Of a DNA stretch of 64,000 bases, positions 34,984-46,462 are shown in pieces. The notes beneath the pieces were generated by a model. The model was not told the DNA's origin. It ran no database searches and saw only the letters and a list, made by a program, of their open reading frames with translations. The DNA comes from Nectonema munidae. Its lineage: Eukaryota > Nematomorpha > Nectonematoida > Nectonematidae. Numbering within the stretch: position 1 is the stretch's first letter; every line of letters starts with the position of its first letter. The stretch covers positions 1 through 64,000 of the forward strand of contig JAUIRK010000504.1 in assembly GCA_030549495.1 (NCBI GenBank), in the 5' to 3' direction. Both the position numbers and the translations under genes were made by a program.

Positions 34984-37900
34984 TGTTTGTGTCTGTCCGT
35001 GCTTGAGTGCCCAATATTTGTGCCTGCCTGTGTTTGAGAGCCTTCTGTTTGTGCCTGCCTGTGTTTGTGTCCTCCTTGTTTGTGCGTTCCTGTCTTTGTG
35101 TGGCCCCTGTAGGTGTTTACCTGTTTTAAAGTGCTCCCTTTTTCTGGCTGAATCTGTTTAAGTGCTACCTGTTTGTGCTTGCATGTGTTTAAGTTTTCCC
35201 TGTTTGTGCCTGCCTGTGTTTAAATCCTCCCTGTTTGTGCCTGCCTGTGTTTGAGTGCTCCCTGTTTGAGCCTTCCTGTGTTTGAGTGCTCCTTGTTTGT
35301 GACTGCCTGTGTTATAGTGCCCCATGTTTGTGCCTGCCTCTGTTTGAGTGCCTCCTGTTGTTTGAGTGCTCCCTGTTTGTGTCTGTCCGTGCTTGAGTGC
35401 CCAATATTTGTGCCTACCTGTGTTTGAGTGCCTTCTGTTTGTGCCTGCCTGTGTTTGTGTCCTCCTTGTTTGTGCTTTCCTGTTTTTGTTTGGCCGCTGT
35501 AGGTGTTTACCTGTTTTAAAGTGCTCCCTTTTTCTGGCTGAATCTGTTTAAGTGCTACCTGTTTGTGCTTGCATGTGTTTAAGTTTTCCCTGTTTGTGCC
35601 TGCCTGTGTTTAAATCCTCCCTGTTTGTGCCTGCCTGTGTTTGAGTGCTCCCTGTTTGTGCCTGTGTTTGAGTGCTCCCTGTTTCAACCTGCCTGTGTTT
35701 GAGTGCTCCTTATTTGTGTCTGCCTGTGTTATAGTGTCCCATGTTTGAGTCCCTCTTGTTTTTGCCTGCTTGTGCCTTCCTGTGTTTGAATGCCCCTTGT
35801 TGGTGCTTGCCTGTGTTAAAGTACTCCCTTTTTGAGCCTGAATCTGTTTAAGTGCTCCCTGTTTGTGACTGCCTGTGTTATAGTGCCCCATGTTTGTGCC
35901 TGCCTCTGTTTGAGTGCCTCCTGTTGTTTGAGTGCTCCCTGTTTGTGTCTGTCCGTGCTTGAGTGCCCAATATTTGTGCCTGCCTGTGTTTGAGTGCCTT
36001 CTGTTTGTGCCTGCCTGTGTTTGTGTCCTCCTTGTTTGTGCGTTCCTGTTTTTGTGTGGCCCCTGTAGGTGTTTACCTGTTTTAAAGTGCTCCGTTTTTC
36101 TGGCTGAATCTGTTTAAGTGCTACCTGTTTGTGCTTGCATGTGTTTAAGTTTTCCCTGTTTGTGCCTGGCTGTGTTTAAATCCTCCCTGTTTGTGCCTGC
36201 CTGTGTTTAAGTGCTCCCTGTTTGTGCCTGCCTGTGTTTGAGTGCTCCCTGTTTGAGCCTTCCTGTGTTTGAGTGCTCCTTGTTTGTGACTGCCTGTGTT
36301 ATAGTGCCCCATGTTTGTGCCTGCCTCTGTTTGAGTGCCTCCTGTTGTTTGAGTGCTCCCTGTTTGTGTCTGTCCGTGCTTGAGTGCCCAATATTTGTGC
36401 CTACCTGTGTTTGAGTCTTTTTGTGCCTTCTGTTTGTGCCTGCCTGTGTTTGTGTCCTCCTTGTTTGTGCGTTCCTGTTTTTGTGTGGCCCCTGTAGGTG
36501 TTTACCTGTTTTAAAGTGCTCCCTTTTTCTGGCTGAATCTGTTTAAGTGCTACCTGTTTGTGCTTGCATGTGTTTAAGTTTTCCCTGTTTGTGCCTGCCT
36601 GTGTTTAAATCCTCCCTGTTTGTGCCTGCCTGTGTTTGAGTGCTCCCTGTTTGTGCCTGCCTGTGTTTGAGTGCTCCCTGTTTCAACCTGCCTGTGTTTG
36701 AGTGCTCCTTATTTGTGTCTGCCTGTGTTATAGTGTCCCATGTTTGAGTCCCTCTTGTTTTTGCCTGCTTGTGCCTTCCTGTGTTTGAATGCCCCTTGTT
36801 GGTGCTTGCCTGTGTTAAAGTACTCCCTTTTTGAGCCTGAATCTGTTTAAGTGCTCCCTGTTTGTGACTGCCTGTGTTATAGTGCCCCATGTTTGTGCCT
36901 GCCTCTGTTTGAGTGCCTCCTGTTGTTTGAGTGCTCCCTGTTTGTGTCTGTCCGTGCTTGAGTGCCCAATATTTGTGCCTGCCTGTGTTTGAGTGCCTTC
37001 TGTTTGTGCCTGCCTGTGTTTGTGTCCTCCTTGTTTGTGCGTTCCTGTTTTTGTGTGGCCCCTGTAGGTGTTTACCTGTTTTAAAGTGCTCCCTTTTTCT
37101 GGCTGAATCTGTTTAAGTGCTACCTGTTTGTGCTTGCATGTGTTTAAGTTTTCCCTGTTTGTGCCTGGCTGTGTTTAAATCCTCCCTGTTTGTGCCTGCC
37201 TGTGTTTGAGTGCTCCCTGTTTGTGCCTGTCTGTGTTTGAGTGCTCCCTGTTTGAGCCTTCCTGTGTTTGAGTGCTCCTTGTTTGTGACTGCCTGTGTTA
37301 TAGTGCCCCATGTTTGTGCCTGCCTCTGTTTGAGTGCCTCCTGTTGTTTGAGTGCTCCCTGTTTGTGTCTGTCCGTGCTTGAGTGCCCAATATTTGTGCC
37401 TACCTGTGTTTGAGTGCCTTCTGTTTGTGCCTGCCTGTGTTTGTGTCCTCCTTGTTTGTGCGTTCCTGTTTTTGTGTGGCCCCTGTAGGTGTTTACCTGT
37501 TTTAAAGTGCTCCCTTTTTCTGGCTGAATCTGTTTAAGTGCTACCTGTTTGTGCTTGCATGTGTTTAAGTTTTCCCTGTTTGTGCCTGCCTGTGTTTAAA
37601 TCCTCCCTGTTTGTGCCTGCCTGTGTTTGAGTGCTCCCTGTTTGTGCCTGCCTGTGTTTGAGTGCTCCCTGTTTCAACCTGCCTGTGTTTGAGTGCTCCT
37701 TATTTGTGTCTGCCTGTGTTATAGTGTCCCATGTTTGAGTCCCTCTTGTTTTTGCCTGCTTGTGCCTTCCTGTGTTTGAATGCCCCTTGTTGGTGCTTGC
37801 CTGTGTTAAAGTACTCCTTTTTGAGCCTGAATCTGTTTAAGTGCTCCCTGTTTGTGACTGCCTGTGTTATAGTGCCCCATGTTTGTGCCTGCCTCTGTTT

Positions 37901-38490
37901 GAGTGCCTCCTGTTGTTTGAGTGCTCCCTGTTTGTGTCTGTCCGTGCTTGAGTGCCCAATATTTGTGCCTGCCTGTGTTTGAGTGCCTTCTGTTTGTGCC
38001 TGCCTGTGTTTGTGTTCCTCCTTGTTTGTGCGTTCCTGTTTTTGTGTGGCCCCTGTAGGTGTTTACCTGTTTTAAAGTGCTCCCTTTTTCTGGCTGAATC
38101 TGTTTAAGTGCTACCTGTTTGTGCTTGCATGTGTTTAAGTTTTCCCTGTTTGTGCCTGCCTGTGTTTAAATCCTCCCTGTTTGTGCCTGCCTGTGTTTGA
38201 GTGCTCCCTGTTTGTGCCTGCCTGTGTTTGAGTGCTCCCTGTTTCAACCTGCCTGTGTTTGAGTGCTCCTTATTTGTGTCTGCCTGTGTTATAGTGTCCC
38301 ATGTTTGAGTCCCTCTTGTTTTTGCTTGCTTGTGCCTTCCTGTGTTTGAATGCCCCTTGTTGGTGCTTGCCTGTGTTAAAGTACTCCCTTTTTGAGCCTG
38401 AATCTGTTTAAGTGCTCCCTGTTTGTGAGTGCCTGTGTTATAGTGCCCCATGTTTGTGCCTGCCTCTGTTTGAGTGCCTCCTGTTGTTTG

Positions 38491-38720
38491 AGGCTCCCTG
38501 TTTGTGTCTGTCGTGCTTGAGTGCCCAATATTTGTGCCTGCCTGTGTTTGAGTCCTCCTGTTTCTGCCTGCCTGTGTTTGAGTGCTCCCTGTTTGTGCCT
38601 GCCTGTTTTGAGTGCTCCCTGTTTAACCTGCTGTGTTTGAGTGCTCCTTATTTGTGTTGCCTGTGTTATAGTGTTCCATGTTTGAGTCCCTTGTGTTTTT
38701 TGCTTGTGCCTTCCTGTGTT
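38491..38720. repeat. Deletion-rich patch in the HOR array
   Basis: Missing bases cluster here: TTGAGGCTCCC (T lost), CTGTCGTGC (C lost), GAGTCCTCCTG, CCTGTTTTGAG, TTTAACCTGCTGTG, TTTGTGTTGCC and CCCTTGTGTTTTTTGC. The HOR starting at 38,499 is also only 357 bp long. Copies on both sides are intact, so this is either local decay or a badly resolved stretch of consensus. Confidence 0.72.
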
Positions 38721-41320
38721 TGAATGCCCCTTGTTGGTGCTTGCCTATGTTAAAGTACTCCCTTTTTGAGCCTGAATCTGTTTAAGTGCTCCCTGTTTGT
38801 GCCTGCCTGTGTTTGAGTGCTCCCTGTTTGTGCCTGCCTGTGTTTGAGTGCTCCCTGTTTGTGTCTGTCCGTGCTTGAGTGCCCAATATTTGTGCCTGCC
38901 TGTGTTTGAGTGCCTTCTGTTTGTGCCTGCCTGTGTTTGTGTCCTCCTTGTTTGTGTGTTCCTGTTTTTGTGTGGCCCCTGTAGGTGTTTACCTGTTTTA
39001 AAGTGCTCCCTTTTTCTGGCTGAATCTGTTTAAGTGCTACCTGTTTGTGCTTGCATGTGTTTAAGTTTTCCCTGTTTGTGCCTGCCTGTGTTTAAATCCT
39101 CCCTGTTTGTGCCTGCCTGTGTTTGAGTGCTCCCTGTTTGTGCCTGCCTGTGTTTGAGTGCTCCCTGTTTCAACCTGCCTGTGTTTGAGTGCTCCTTATT
39201 TGTGTCTGCCTGTGTTATAGTGTCCCATGTTTGAGTCCCTCTTGTTTTTGCCTGCTTGTGCCTTCCTGTGTTTGAATGCCCCTTGTTGGTGCTTGCCTGT
39301 GTTAAAGTACTCCCTTTTTGAGCCTGAATCTGTTTAAGTGCTCCCTGTTTGTGACTGCCTGTGTTATAGTGCCCCATGTTTGTGCCTGCCTCTGTTTGAG
39401 TGCCTCCTGTTGTTTGAGTGCTCCCTGTTTGTGTCTGTCCGTGCTTGAGTGCCCAATATTTGTGCCTGCCTGTGTTTGAGTGCCTTCTGTTTGTGCCTGC
39501 CTGTGTTTGTGTCCTCCTTGTTTGTGCGTTCCTGTTTTTGTGTGGCCCCTGTAGGTGTTTACCTGTTTTAAAGTGCTCCCTTTTTCTGGCTGAATCTGTT
39601 TAAGTGCTACCTGTTTGTGCTTGCATGTGTTTAAGTTTTCCCTGTTTGTGCCTGCCTGTGTTTAAATCCTCCCTGTTTGTGCCTGCCTGTGTTTGAGTGC
39701 TCCCTGTTTGTGCCTGCCTGTGTTTGAGTGCTCCCTGTTTCAACCTGCCTGTGTTTGAGTGCTCCTTATTTGTGTCTGCCTGTGTTATAGTGTCCCATGT
39801 TTGAGTCCCTCTTGTTTTTGCCTGCTTGTGCCTTCCTGTGTTTGAATGCCCCTTGTTGGTGCTTGCCTGTGTTAAAGTACTCCCTTTTTGAGCCTGAATC
39901 TGTTTAAGTGCTCCCTGTTTGTGACTGCCTGTGTTATAGTGCCCCATGTTTGTGCCTGCCTCTGTTTGAGTGCCTCCTGTTGTTTGAGTGCTCCCTGTTT
40001 GTGTCTGTCCGTGCTTGAGTGCCCAATATTTGTGCCTGCCTGTGTTTGAGTGCCTTCTGTTTGTGCCTGCCTGTGTTTGTGTCCTCCTTGTTTGTGCGTT
40101 CCTGTTTTTGTGTGGCCCCTGTAGGTGTTTACCTGTTTTAAAGTGCTCCCTTTTTCTGGCTGAATCTGTTTAAGTGCTACCTGTTTGTGCTTGCATGTGT
40201 TTAAGTTTTCCCTGTTTGTGCCTGCCTGTGTTTAAATCCTCCCTGTTTGTGCCTGCCTGTGTTTGAGTGCTCCTGTTTGTGCCTGCCTGTGTTTGAGTGC
40301 TCCCTGTTTCAACCTGCCTGTGTTTGAGTGCTCCTTATTTGTGTCTGCCTGTGTTATAGTGTCCCATGTTTGAGTCCCTCTTGTTTTTGCCTGCTTGTGC
40401 CTTCCTGTGTTTGAATGCCCCTTGTTGGTGCTTGCCTGTGTTAAAGTACTCCCTTTTTGAGCCTGAATCTGTTTAAGTGCTCCCTGTTTGTGCCCGCCTG
40501 TGTTTGAGTGCTCCCTGTTTGTGCCTGCCTGTGTTTGAGTGCCTCCTGTTGTTTGAGTGCTCCCTGTTTGTGTCTGTCCGTGCTTGAGTGCCCAATATTT
40601 GTGCCTGCCTGTGTTTGAGTGCCTTCTGTTTGTGCCTGCCTGTGTTTGTGTCCTCCTTGTTTGTGTGTTCCTGTTTTTGTGTGGCCCCTGTAGGTGTTTA
40701 CCTGTTTTAAAGTGCTCCCTTTTTCTGGCTGAATCTGTTTAAGTGCTACCTGTTTGTGCTTGCATGTGTTTAAGTTTTCCCTGTTTGTGCCTGCCTGTGT
40801 TTAAATCCTCCCTGTTTGTGCCTGCCTGTGTTTGAGTGCTCCCTGTTTGTGCCTGCCTGTGTTTGAGTGCTCCCTGTTTGAGCCTTCCTGTGTTTGAGTG
40901 CTCCTTGTTTGTGACTGCCTGTGTTATAGTGCCCCATGTTTGTGCCTGCCTCTGTTTGAGTGCCTCCCTGTTTGTGTGCTCCCTGTTTGTGAGTGTCCGT
41001 GCTTGAGTGCCCAATATTTGTGCCTACCTGTGTTTGAGTGCCTTCTGTTTGAGCCTGCCTGTGTTTGTGTCCTCCTTGTTTGTGGGTTCCTATTTTTGTG
41101 TGGCCCCTGTAGGTGTTTACCTGTTTTAAAGTGCTCCCTTTTTCTGGCTGAATCTGTTTAAGTGCTACCTGTTTGTGCTTGCATGTGTTTAAGTTTTCCC
41201 TGTTTGTGCCTGCCTGTGTTTAAATCCTCCCTGTTTGTGCCTGCCTGTGTTTGAGTGCTCCCTGTTTGTGCCTGTGTTTGAGTGCTCCCTGTTTGAGCCT
41301 TCCTGTGTTTGAGTGCTCCT
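38721..41320. repeat. Homogenised core, part 3
   Basis: Unit 1 markers are at 38,856, 39,426, 39,996, 40,565 and 40,984. The HORs at 38,856 and 39,426 are full 570-bp L copies and that at 39,996 is one base shorter (GTGCTCCTGTTTG near 40,270). The copy at 40,565 is S-like (419 bp), with an unusual unit 17-18 join reading GCCTCCCTGTTTGTGTGC. The next unit 1 reads GAGTGTCCGTGC. No gene is visible. Confidence 0.9.
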
Positions 41321-41381
41321 TTTTTTTTTATATATTTTGTCTTTGTTTTTTTTTTTTTGATTTTTTTTAATTTTTTTTCCC
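41321..41381. other. 61-bp T-rich insert inside a satellite HOR
   Basis: Between a hybrid unit ending GTGCTCCT and unit 16 starting TGTTTGTGAC lie 61 bp that are almost entirely T, with short breaks (ATATATTTTGTC, GATTTT, AATTTT). The enclosing HOR (40,984 to 41,462) is 478 bp. That equals an S HOR of 421 bp minus a 4-bp deletion plus 61, so this is a net insertion with no loss of satellite. On the minus strand it reads as an A-rich tract, which could be a retroposition remnant, a slippage product or an assembly artefact. It does not occur in any other copy. Confidence 0.85.
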
Positions 41382-43270
41382 TGTTTGTGACTGCCTGTGT
41401 TATAGTGCCCCATGTTTGTGCCTGCCTCTGTTTGAGTGCCTCCTGTTGTTTGAGTGCTCCCTGTTTGTGTCTGTCCGTGCTTGAGTGCCCAATATTTGTG
41501 CCTGCCTGTGTTTGAGTGCCTTCTGTTTGTGCCTGCCTGTGTTTGTGTCCTCCTTGTTTGTGCGTTCCTGTTTTTGTGTGGCCCCTGTAGGTGTTTACCT
41601 GTTTTAAAGTGCTCCCTTTTTCTGGCTGAATCTGTTTAAGTGCTACCTGTTTGTGCTTGCATGTGTTTAAGTTTTCCCTGTTTGTGCCTGCCTGTGTTTA
41701 AATCCTCCCTGTTTGTGCCTGCCTGTGTTTGAGTGCTCCCTGTTTGTGCCTGTGTTTGAGTGCTCCCTGTTTGAATCTGCCTGTGTTTGAGTGTTCCTTA
41801 TTTGTGTCTGCCTGTGTTATAGTGTCCCATGTTTGAGTCCCTCTTGTTTTTGCCTGCTTGTGCCTTCCTGTGTTTGAATGCCCCTTGTTGGTGCTTGCCT
41901 GTGTTAAAGTACTCCCTTTTTGAGCCTGAATCTGTTTAAGTGCTCCCTGTTTGTGACTGCCTGTGTTATAGTGCCCCATGTTTGTGCCTGCCTCTGTTTG
42001 AGTGCCTCCTGTTGTTTGAGTGCTCCCTGTTTGTGTCTGTCCGTGCTTGAGTGCCCAATATTTGTGCCTGCCTGTGTTTGAGTGCCTTCTGTTTGTGCCT
42101 GCCTGTGTTTGTGTCCTCCTTGTTTGTGTGTTCCTTATTTTTGTGTGGCCCCTGTAGGTGTTTACCTGTTTTAAAGTGCTCCCTTTTTCTGGCTGAATCT
42201 GTTTAAGTGCTACCTGTTTGTGCTTGCATGTGTTTAAGTTTTCCCTGTTTGTGCCTGGCTGTGTTTAAATCCTCCCTGTTTGTGCCTGCCTGTGTTTGAG
42301 TGCTCCCTGTTTGTGCCTGCCTGTGTTTGAGTGCTCCCTGTTTGAGCCTTCCTGTGTTTGAGTGCTCCTTGTTTGTGACTGCCTGTGTTATAGTGCCCCA
42401 TGTTTGTGCCTGCCTCTGTTTGAGTGCCTCCTGTTGTTTGAGTGCTGCCTGTTTGTGTCTGTCCGTGCTTGAGTGCCCAATATTTGTGCCTGCCTGTGTT
42501 TGAGTGCCTTCTGTTTGTGCCTGCCTGTGTTTGTGTCCTCCTTGTTTGTGCGTTCCTGTCTTTGTGTGGCCCCTGTAGGTGTTTACCTGTTTTAAAGTGC
42601 TCCCTTTTTCTGGCTGAATCTGTTTAAGTGCTACCTGTTTGGGTTTGCATGTGTTTAAGTTTTCCCTGTTTGTGCCTGCCTGTGTTTAAATCCTCCCTGT
42701 TTGTGCCTGCCTATGTTTGAGTGCTCCCTGTTTGTGCCTGCCTGTGCTTGAGTGCTCCCTGTTTGAACCTGCATGTGTTTGAGTGCTCCTTATTTGTGTC
42801 TGCCTGTGTTATAGTGTCCCATGTTTGAGTCTCTCTTGTTTTTGCCTGCTTGTGCCTTCCTGTGTTTGAATGCCCCTTGTTGGTGCTTGCCTGTGTTAAA
42901 GTACTCCCTTTTTAAGCCTGAATCTGTTTAAGTGCTCCCTGTTTGTGATTGCCTATGTTATAGTGCCAAATGTTTGTGCCTGCCTCTGTTTGAGTGCCTC
43001 CTGTTGTTTGAGTGCTCCCTGTTTGTTTCTGTCCGTGCTTGAGTGCCAAATATTTGTGCCTGCCTGTGTTTGAGTGCCTTCTGTTTGAGCCTGCCTGTGT
43101 TTGTGTCCTCCTTGTTTGTGGGTTCCTATTTTTGTGTGGCCCCTGTAGGTGTTTACCTGTTTTAAAGTGCTCCCTTTTTCTGGCTGAATCTGTTTAAGTG
43201 CTACCTGTTTGTGCTTGCATGTGTTTAAGTTTTCCCTGTTTGTGCCTGCCTGTGTTTAAATCCTCCCTGT
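41382..43270. repeat. Homogenised core, part 4
   Basis: Unit 1 markers are at 41,462, 42,028, 42,450 and 43,020. The first HOR is L minus 4 bp (566 bp). Its loss in unit 10 (TGCCTGTGTTTGAG in place of TGCCTGCCTGTG) also occurs near 35,660 and 41,270. The copy at 42,028 is S-type with one extra base and the G variant of unit 8; that at 42,450 is 570 bp. No gene is visible. Confidence 0.9.
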
Positions 43271-43390
43271 TTGTGCCTCTGTGTTTGACTCCCTGTTTGT
43301 CCTCCTTTTTAGTGCTCCTTTTGCCTCCTGTGTTTGATGCTCCTTTTTTGCTGCCTGTGTTATAGTGCCCCATGTTTGTGCCTCCTCTGT
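43271..43390. repeat. Deletion-rich patch in the HOR array
   Basis: A run of shortened monomers: GCCTCTGTGTTTGACTCCC, TGTCCTCCTTTTTAG, GCTCCTTTTGCCTCC, TTTGATGCTCC and TTTTTTGCTGCC. The enclosing S-type HOR (43,020 to 43,421) is 401 bp instead of 421, so about 20 bases are missing within roughly 110 bp. Confidence 0.75.
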
Positions 43391-44759
43391 TTGAGTGCCT
43401 CCTGTTGTTTGAGTGCTCACTGTTTGTGTCTGTCCGTGCTTGAGTGCCCCATATTTGTGCCTGCCTGTGTTTGAGTGCCTTCTGTTTGTGCCTGCCTGTG
43501 TTTGTGTCCTCCTTGTTTGTGCGTTCCTGTGTTTGTGTAGCCCCTGTAGGTGTTTACCTGTTTTAAAGTGCTCCCTTTTTCTGGCTGAATCTGTTTAAGT
43601 GCTACCTGTTTGTGCTTAATGTGTTTAAGTTTTCCCTGTTTGTGCCTGCCTGTGTTTAAATCCTCCCTGTTTGTGCCTGCCTGTGTTTGAGTGCCTTCTG
43701 TTTGTGCCTGTCTGTGTTTGTGTCCTCCTTGTTTGTGCGTTCCTGTCTTTGTGTGGCCCCTGTAGGTGTTTACCTGTTTTAAAGTGCTCCCTTTTCTGGC
43801 TGAATCTGTTTAAGTGCTAACTGTTTGTGCTTGCATGTGTTTAAGTTTTCCCTGTTTGTGCCTGCCTGTGTTTAAATCCTCCCTGTTTCTGCCTGCCTGT
43901 GTTTGAGTGCTCGCTGTTTGTGCCTGCCTGTGTTTGAGTGCTCCCTGTTTCAACCTGCCTGTGTTTGAGTGCTCCTTATTTGTGTCTGCCTGTGTTATAG
44001 TGTCCCATGTTTGAGTCCCTCTTGTTTTTGCCTGCTTGTGCCTTCCTGTGTTTGAATGCCCCTTGTTGGTGCTTGCCTGTGTTAAAGTACTCCCCTTTTG
44101 AGCCTGAATCTGTTTAAGTGCTCCCTATTTGTGAGTGCCTGTGTTATAGTGCCCATATTTGTGCCTGCCTCTGTTTGAGTGCCTCCTGTTGTTTGAGTGC
44201 TCCCTGTTTGTGTCTGTCCGTGCTTGAGTGCCCAATATTTGTGCCTGCCTGTGTTTGAGTGCCTTCTGTTTGTGCCTGCCTGTGTTTGTGTCCTCCTTGT
44301 TTGTGCGTTCCTGTCTTTGTGTGGCCCCTGTAGGTGTTTACCTGTTTTAAAGTGCTCCCTTTTTCTGGCTGAATCTGTTTAAGTGCTACCTGTTTGTGCT
44401 TGCATGTGTTTTGAGTTTTCCCTGTTTGTGCCTGCCTGTGTTTAAATCCTCCCTGTTTCTGCCTGCCTGTGTTTGAGTGCTCGCTGTTTGTGCCTGCCTG
44501 TGTTTGAGTGCTCCCTGTTTCAACCTGCCTGTGTTTGAGTGCTCCTTATTTGTGTCTGCCTGTGTTTGGGTGCTCCCTGTTTGAACCTGCCTGTGTTTGA
44601 GTGCTCCTTATTTGTGTCTGCCTGTGTTATATTGTCCCATGTTTGAGTCCCTCTTGTTTTTGCCTGCTTGTGCCTTCCTGTGTTTGAATGCCCCTTGTTG
44701 GTGCTTGCCTGTGTTAAAGTACTCCCCTTTTGAGCCTGAATCTGTTTAAGTGCTCCCTG
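43391..44759. repeat. Right end of the main HOR array
   Basis: Unit 1 markers lie at 43,421 and 44,205. The first carries CCCCATATTTG, a variant otherwise seen only near 9-13.5 kb. Near 44,560 two extra monomers (62 bp, with GTGTTTGGGTGCTCCC and TTTGAACC) are inserted between units 11 and 12; the same insertion recurs near 50,757. It then passes into the divergent block. Confidence 0.85.
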
Positions 44760-45774
44760 TTTTTAAGTCCACCCTGTTTGTACCTGCGTGTGTTGGGTTT
44801 TCCCTGTTTGAGCCCTTGTTTGAGTGCTCCGTATTGGTGTCTGCCTATGTTATAGTGCCCCATGTTTGAGTGCCTCCTGTTTATGTCTGATTGTGTTTGA
44901 ATGCCCCCTGTTGGTGTTTGCCTGTGTTAAAGTGCTCTCTTTTTGTGTCTGTCTCTGTTTAAGTGCTCCCTGTTTGTGCCTGCATGTGTTTAAGTCAACC
45001 CTGTTTGTGCCTGCGTGTGTTGGGTTCTCCCTGTTTGTGTGCCTGCCTGTGTTTAAGTGCTCCTTGTTTCTGCCTGACTATTGTTTAAGTCCTACATGTG
45101 TTTAAGTGCTCCTTGTTTGTGCCTGCCTGTGTTTGGGTGCTCCCTGTTGATAGAGTGCTCGTTGTTTGTTCCTGCCTGTGTTTGAGTGTGCCTCTCTGTT
45201 GGTACTTGCCTGTGTTCCCTTTTTGTGCCTAATTCTGTTTAAGTGCTTGCATGTGGTTAAGTCCACACTGTTTGTGCCTGCCTGTGTCGGGTTGTTTAAG
45301 TGCTCCCTGTTTCTGCTTGCCTATTGTTTAAGTGCTCCTTGTTTGTGCCTGACTGTGTTTGGGTGCTCCCTGTTGATTGAGTGTCCGTTGTTTATAACTG
45401 CCTGTGTTTGAGTACTTCCTGTGTTTAAGTCCACCCTGTTTGTGTCTGCCTGACTCTTGTTGTTTAAGTGCGCCCTGTTTGTGTCTGCCTGTGTTTAAGT
45501 CCTCCTTGTTTGTGCGTTCTTGTGTTTGAGTCCCCCTGTTGGTGCCTGCTTGTGTTTAAGTGCTCCCTGTTTCTGCTTGCCTATTGTTTAAGTCCTACTT
45601 GGGTTTAATTGCTTCTTGTTTGTGCCTGACCGTGTTTGGATGCTCCCTGTTTGTTCCTGCTTGTGTTTGAGTGCCCCCTGTTGGTGTTAAAGTGCAACCT
45701 TTTTGTGACTGAATGTGTTTAATTGCTCCATTTGTGCCTGAATGTGTTTAGGTGTCCCCTGTTTGGGCCTGCAT
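44760..45774. repeat. Block D1, left flank of divergent monomers
   Basis: The sequence is still built of 31-bp-type monomers, but they are divergent and lack the unit 1 marker. Typical pieces are TTGGGTTTTCCC, CCGTATTGGTG, CTTGCCTATTGTTTAAG, CTCCCTGTTGATTGAG and GTGTCGGGTTG. The first part recurs at 50,957-51,332, and the whole flank at 57,250-58,361, where there are several indels, including a different arrangement near 45,640/58,160. Divergence between adjacent monomers is much higher than in the HOR core, as expected at an old array edge. Confidence 0.85.
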
Positions 45775-46440
45775 GTTTATTCAAAGATTATTCGTACTGA
45801 AAAGATGGGTACATCCCGTAAATTATTACCACTGTAAACATTATTGGTACACCTAATAATTATTGATATACCACAGAAGGATCATTAGTAGATATAAAAA
45901 TCAATTTTACACGCAAAGATATGATAATTTACATAATAAATGAATTAGCAAATTAGATTATCATTCAAATTAGTGGACAATATAAAATAAAATATGAGAA
46001 TAATTTATCGTTAACTATATAAAATCTCAATCAAAAGTAGATAGATGTGTTTATTTAAATTAAAAATAAATTTGTACAAATCTAATGAAATCTTTTAAAA
46101 CTTAATAATTAAAATTTTAAAGTAATACAATTAAGAAAAAATTTTTTAACTAAATAACTTAGTTTAAAGAAAATAGACTATTATTAACACCTTACATATT
46201 TAAAAATTATCTATAGTGGTTATCTTTTATAGAAATCAGAATATTAATTACTAATAAAATAAAAACAAGAACCCTGTTTTATTAAAAATAGTAACAAACA
46301 AACAAATTATCTTTCTTGAAAGAAAAAATTTATTGGAAAAAATGTAGAATTTAGAATAAAAAATTACAGTAGTATTCAGTAGTTGAGCACACACAAGACT
46401 AATTAAAGCTTGAGAAGGGTCTTTCTCCTTTCTTTCTTTT

Positions 46441-46462
46441 TTCTCAAGAAATTTCTTGAGAA
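46441..46462. repeat. 22-bp perfect palindrome in island 1
   Basis: The half-site TTCTCAAGAAA is followed directly by its reverse complement, giving a perfect 22-bp palindrome. CTTGAGAA also occurs alone at 46,409-46,416. Perfectly preserved in the second island at 59,052-59,073. It could extrude a cruciform or bind a dimeric protein; neither is shown. Confidence 0.8.

Larger units (their letters stand above)
26301..38490. repeat. Homogenised core, part 2: mainly 570-bp HORs
   Basis: Unit 1 markers lie at 26,771, 27,341, 27,910, 28,479, 29,034, 29,604, 30,171, 30,729, 31,150, 31,720, 32,290, 32,860, 33,274, 33,844, 34,414, 34,984, 35,374, 35,940, 36,361, 36,939, 37,360 and 37,929. Spacings are 570 bp or nearly so, with S forms interspersed. 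The HOR at 28,479 lacks about 15 bp in units 12-13 (GTTATAGTCCCTCTTG). That at 36,361 has an 8-bp insertion (TCTTTTTG) after unit 2. That at 32,860 has lost 7 bp at the same place. Neighbouring L copies differ at only a few positions, which points to recent homogenisation. Confidence 0.92.

Noticed and set aside
1-44759. CRISPR-like array of regularly spaced repeats
   Set aside because: There are no unique spacers: repeats abut head to tail at 31 bp, and the HOR order is typical of eukaryotic satellites.
32000-44759. A regular 12.6-13.2-kb super-repeat containing a D block each time
   Set aside because: No D block or island occurs in the 44 kb to the left, so two copies at this spacing do not establish a period.
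46441-46462. Heat-shock element reading of the island palindrome
   Set aside because: Alternating GAA and TTC with two-base spacing is present only once; the remaining GAA/TTC pairs have four-base spacing.
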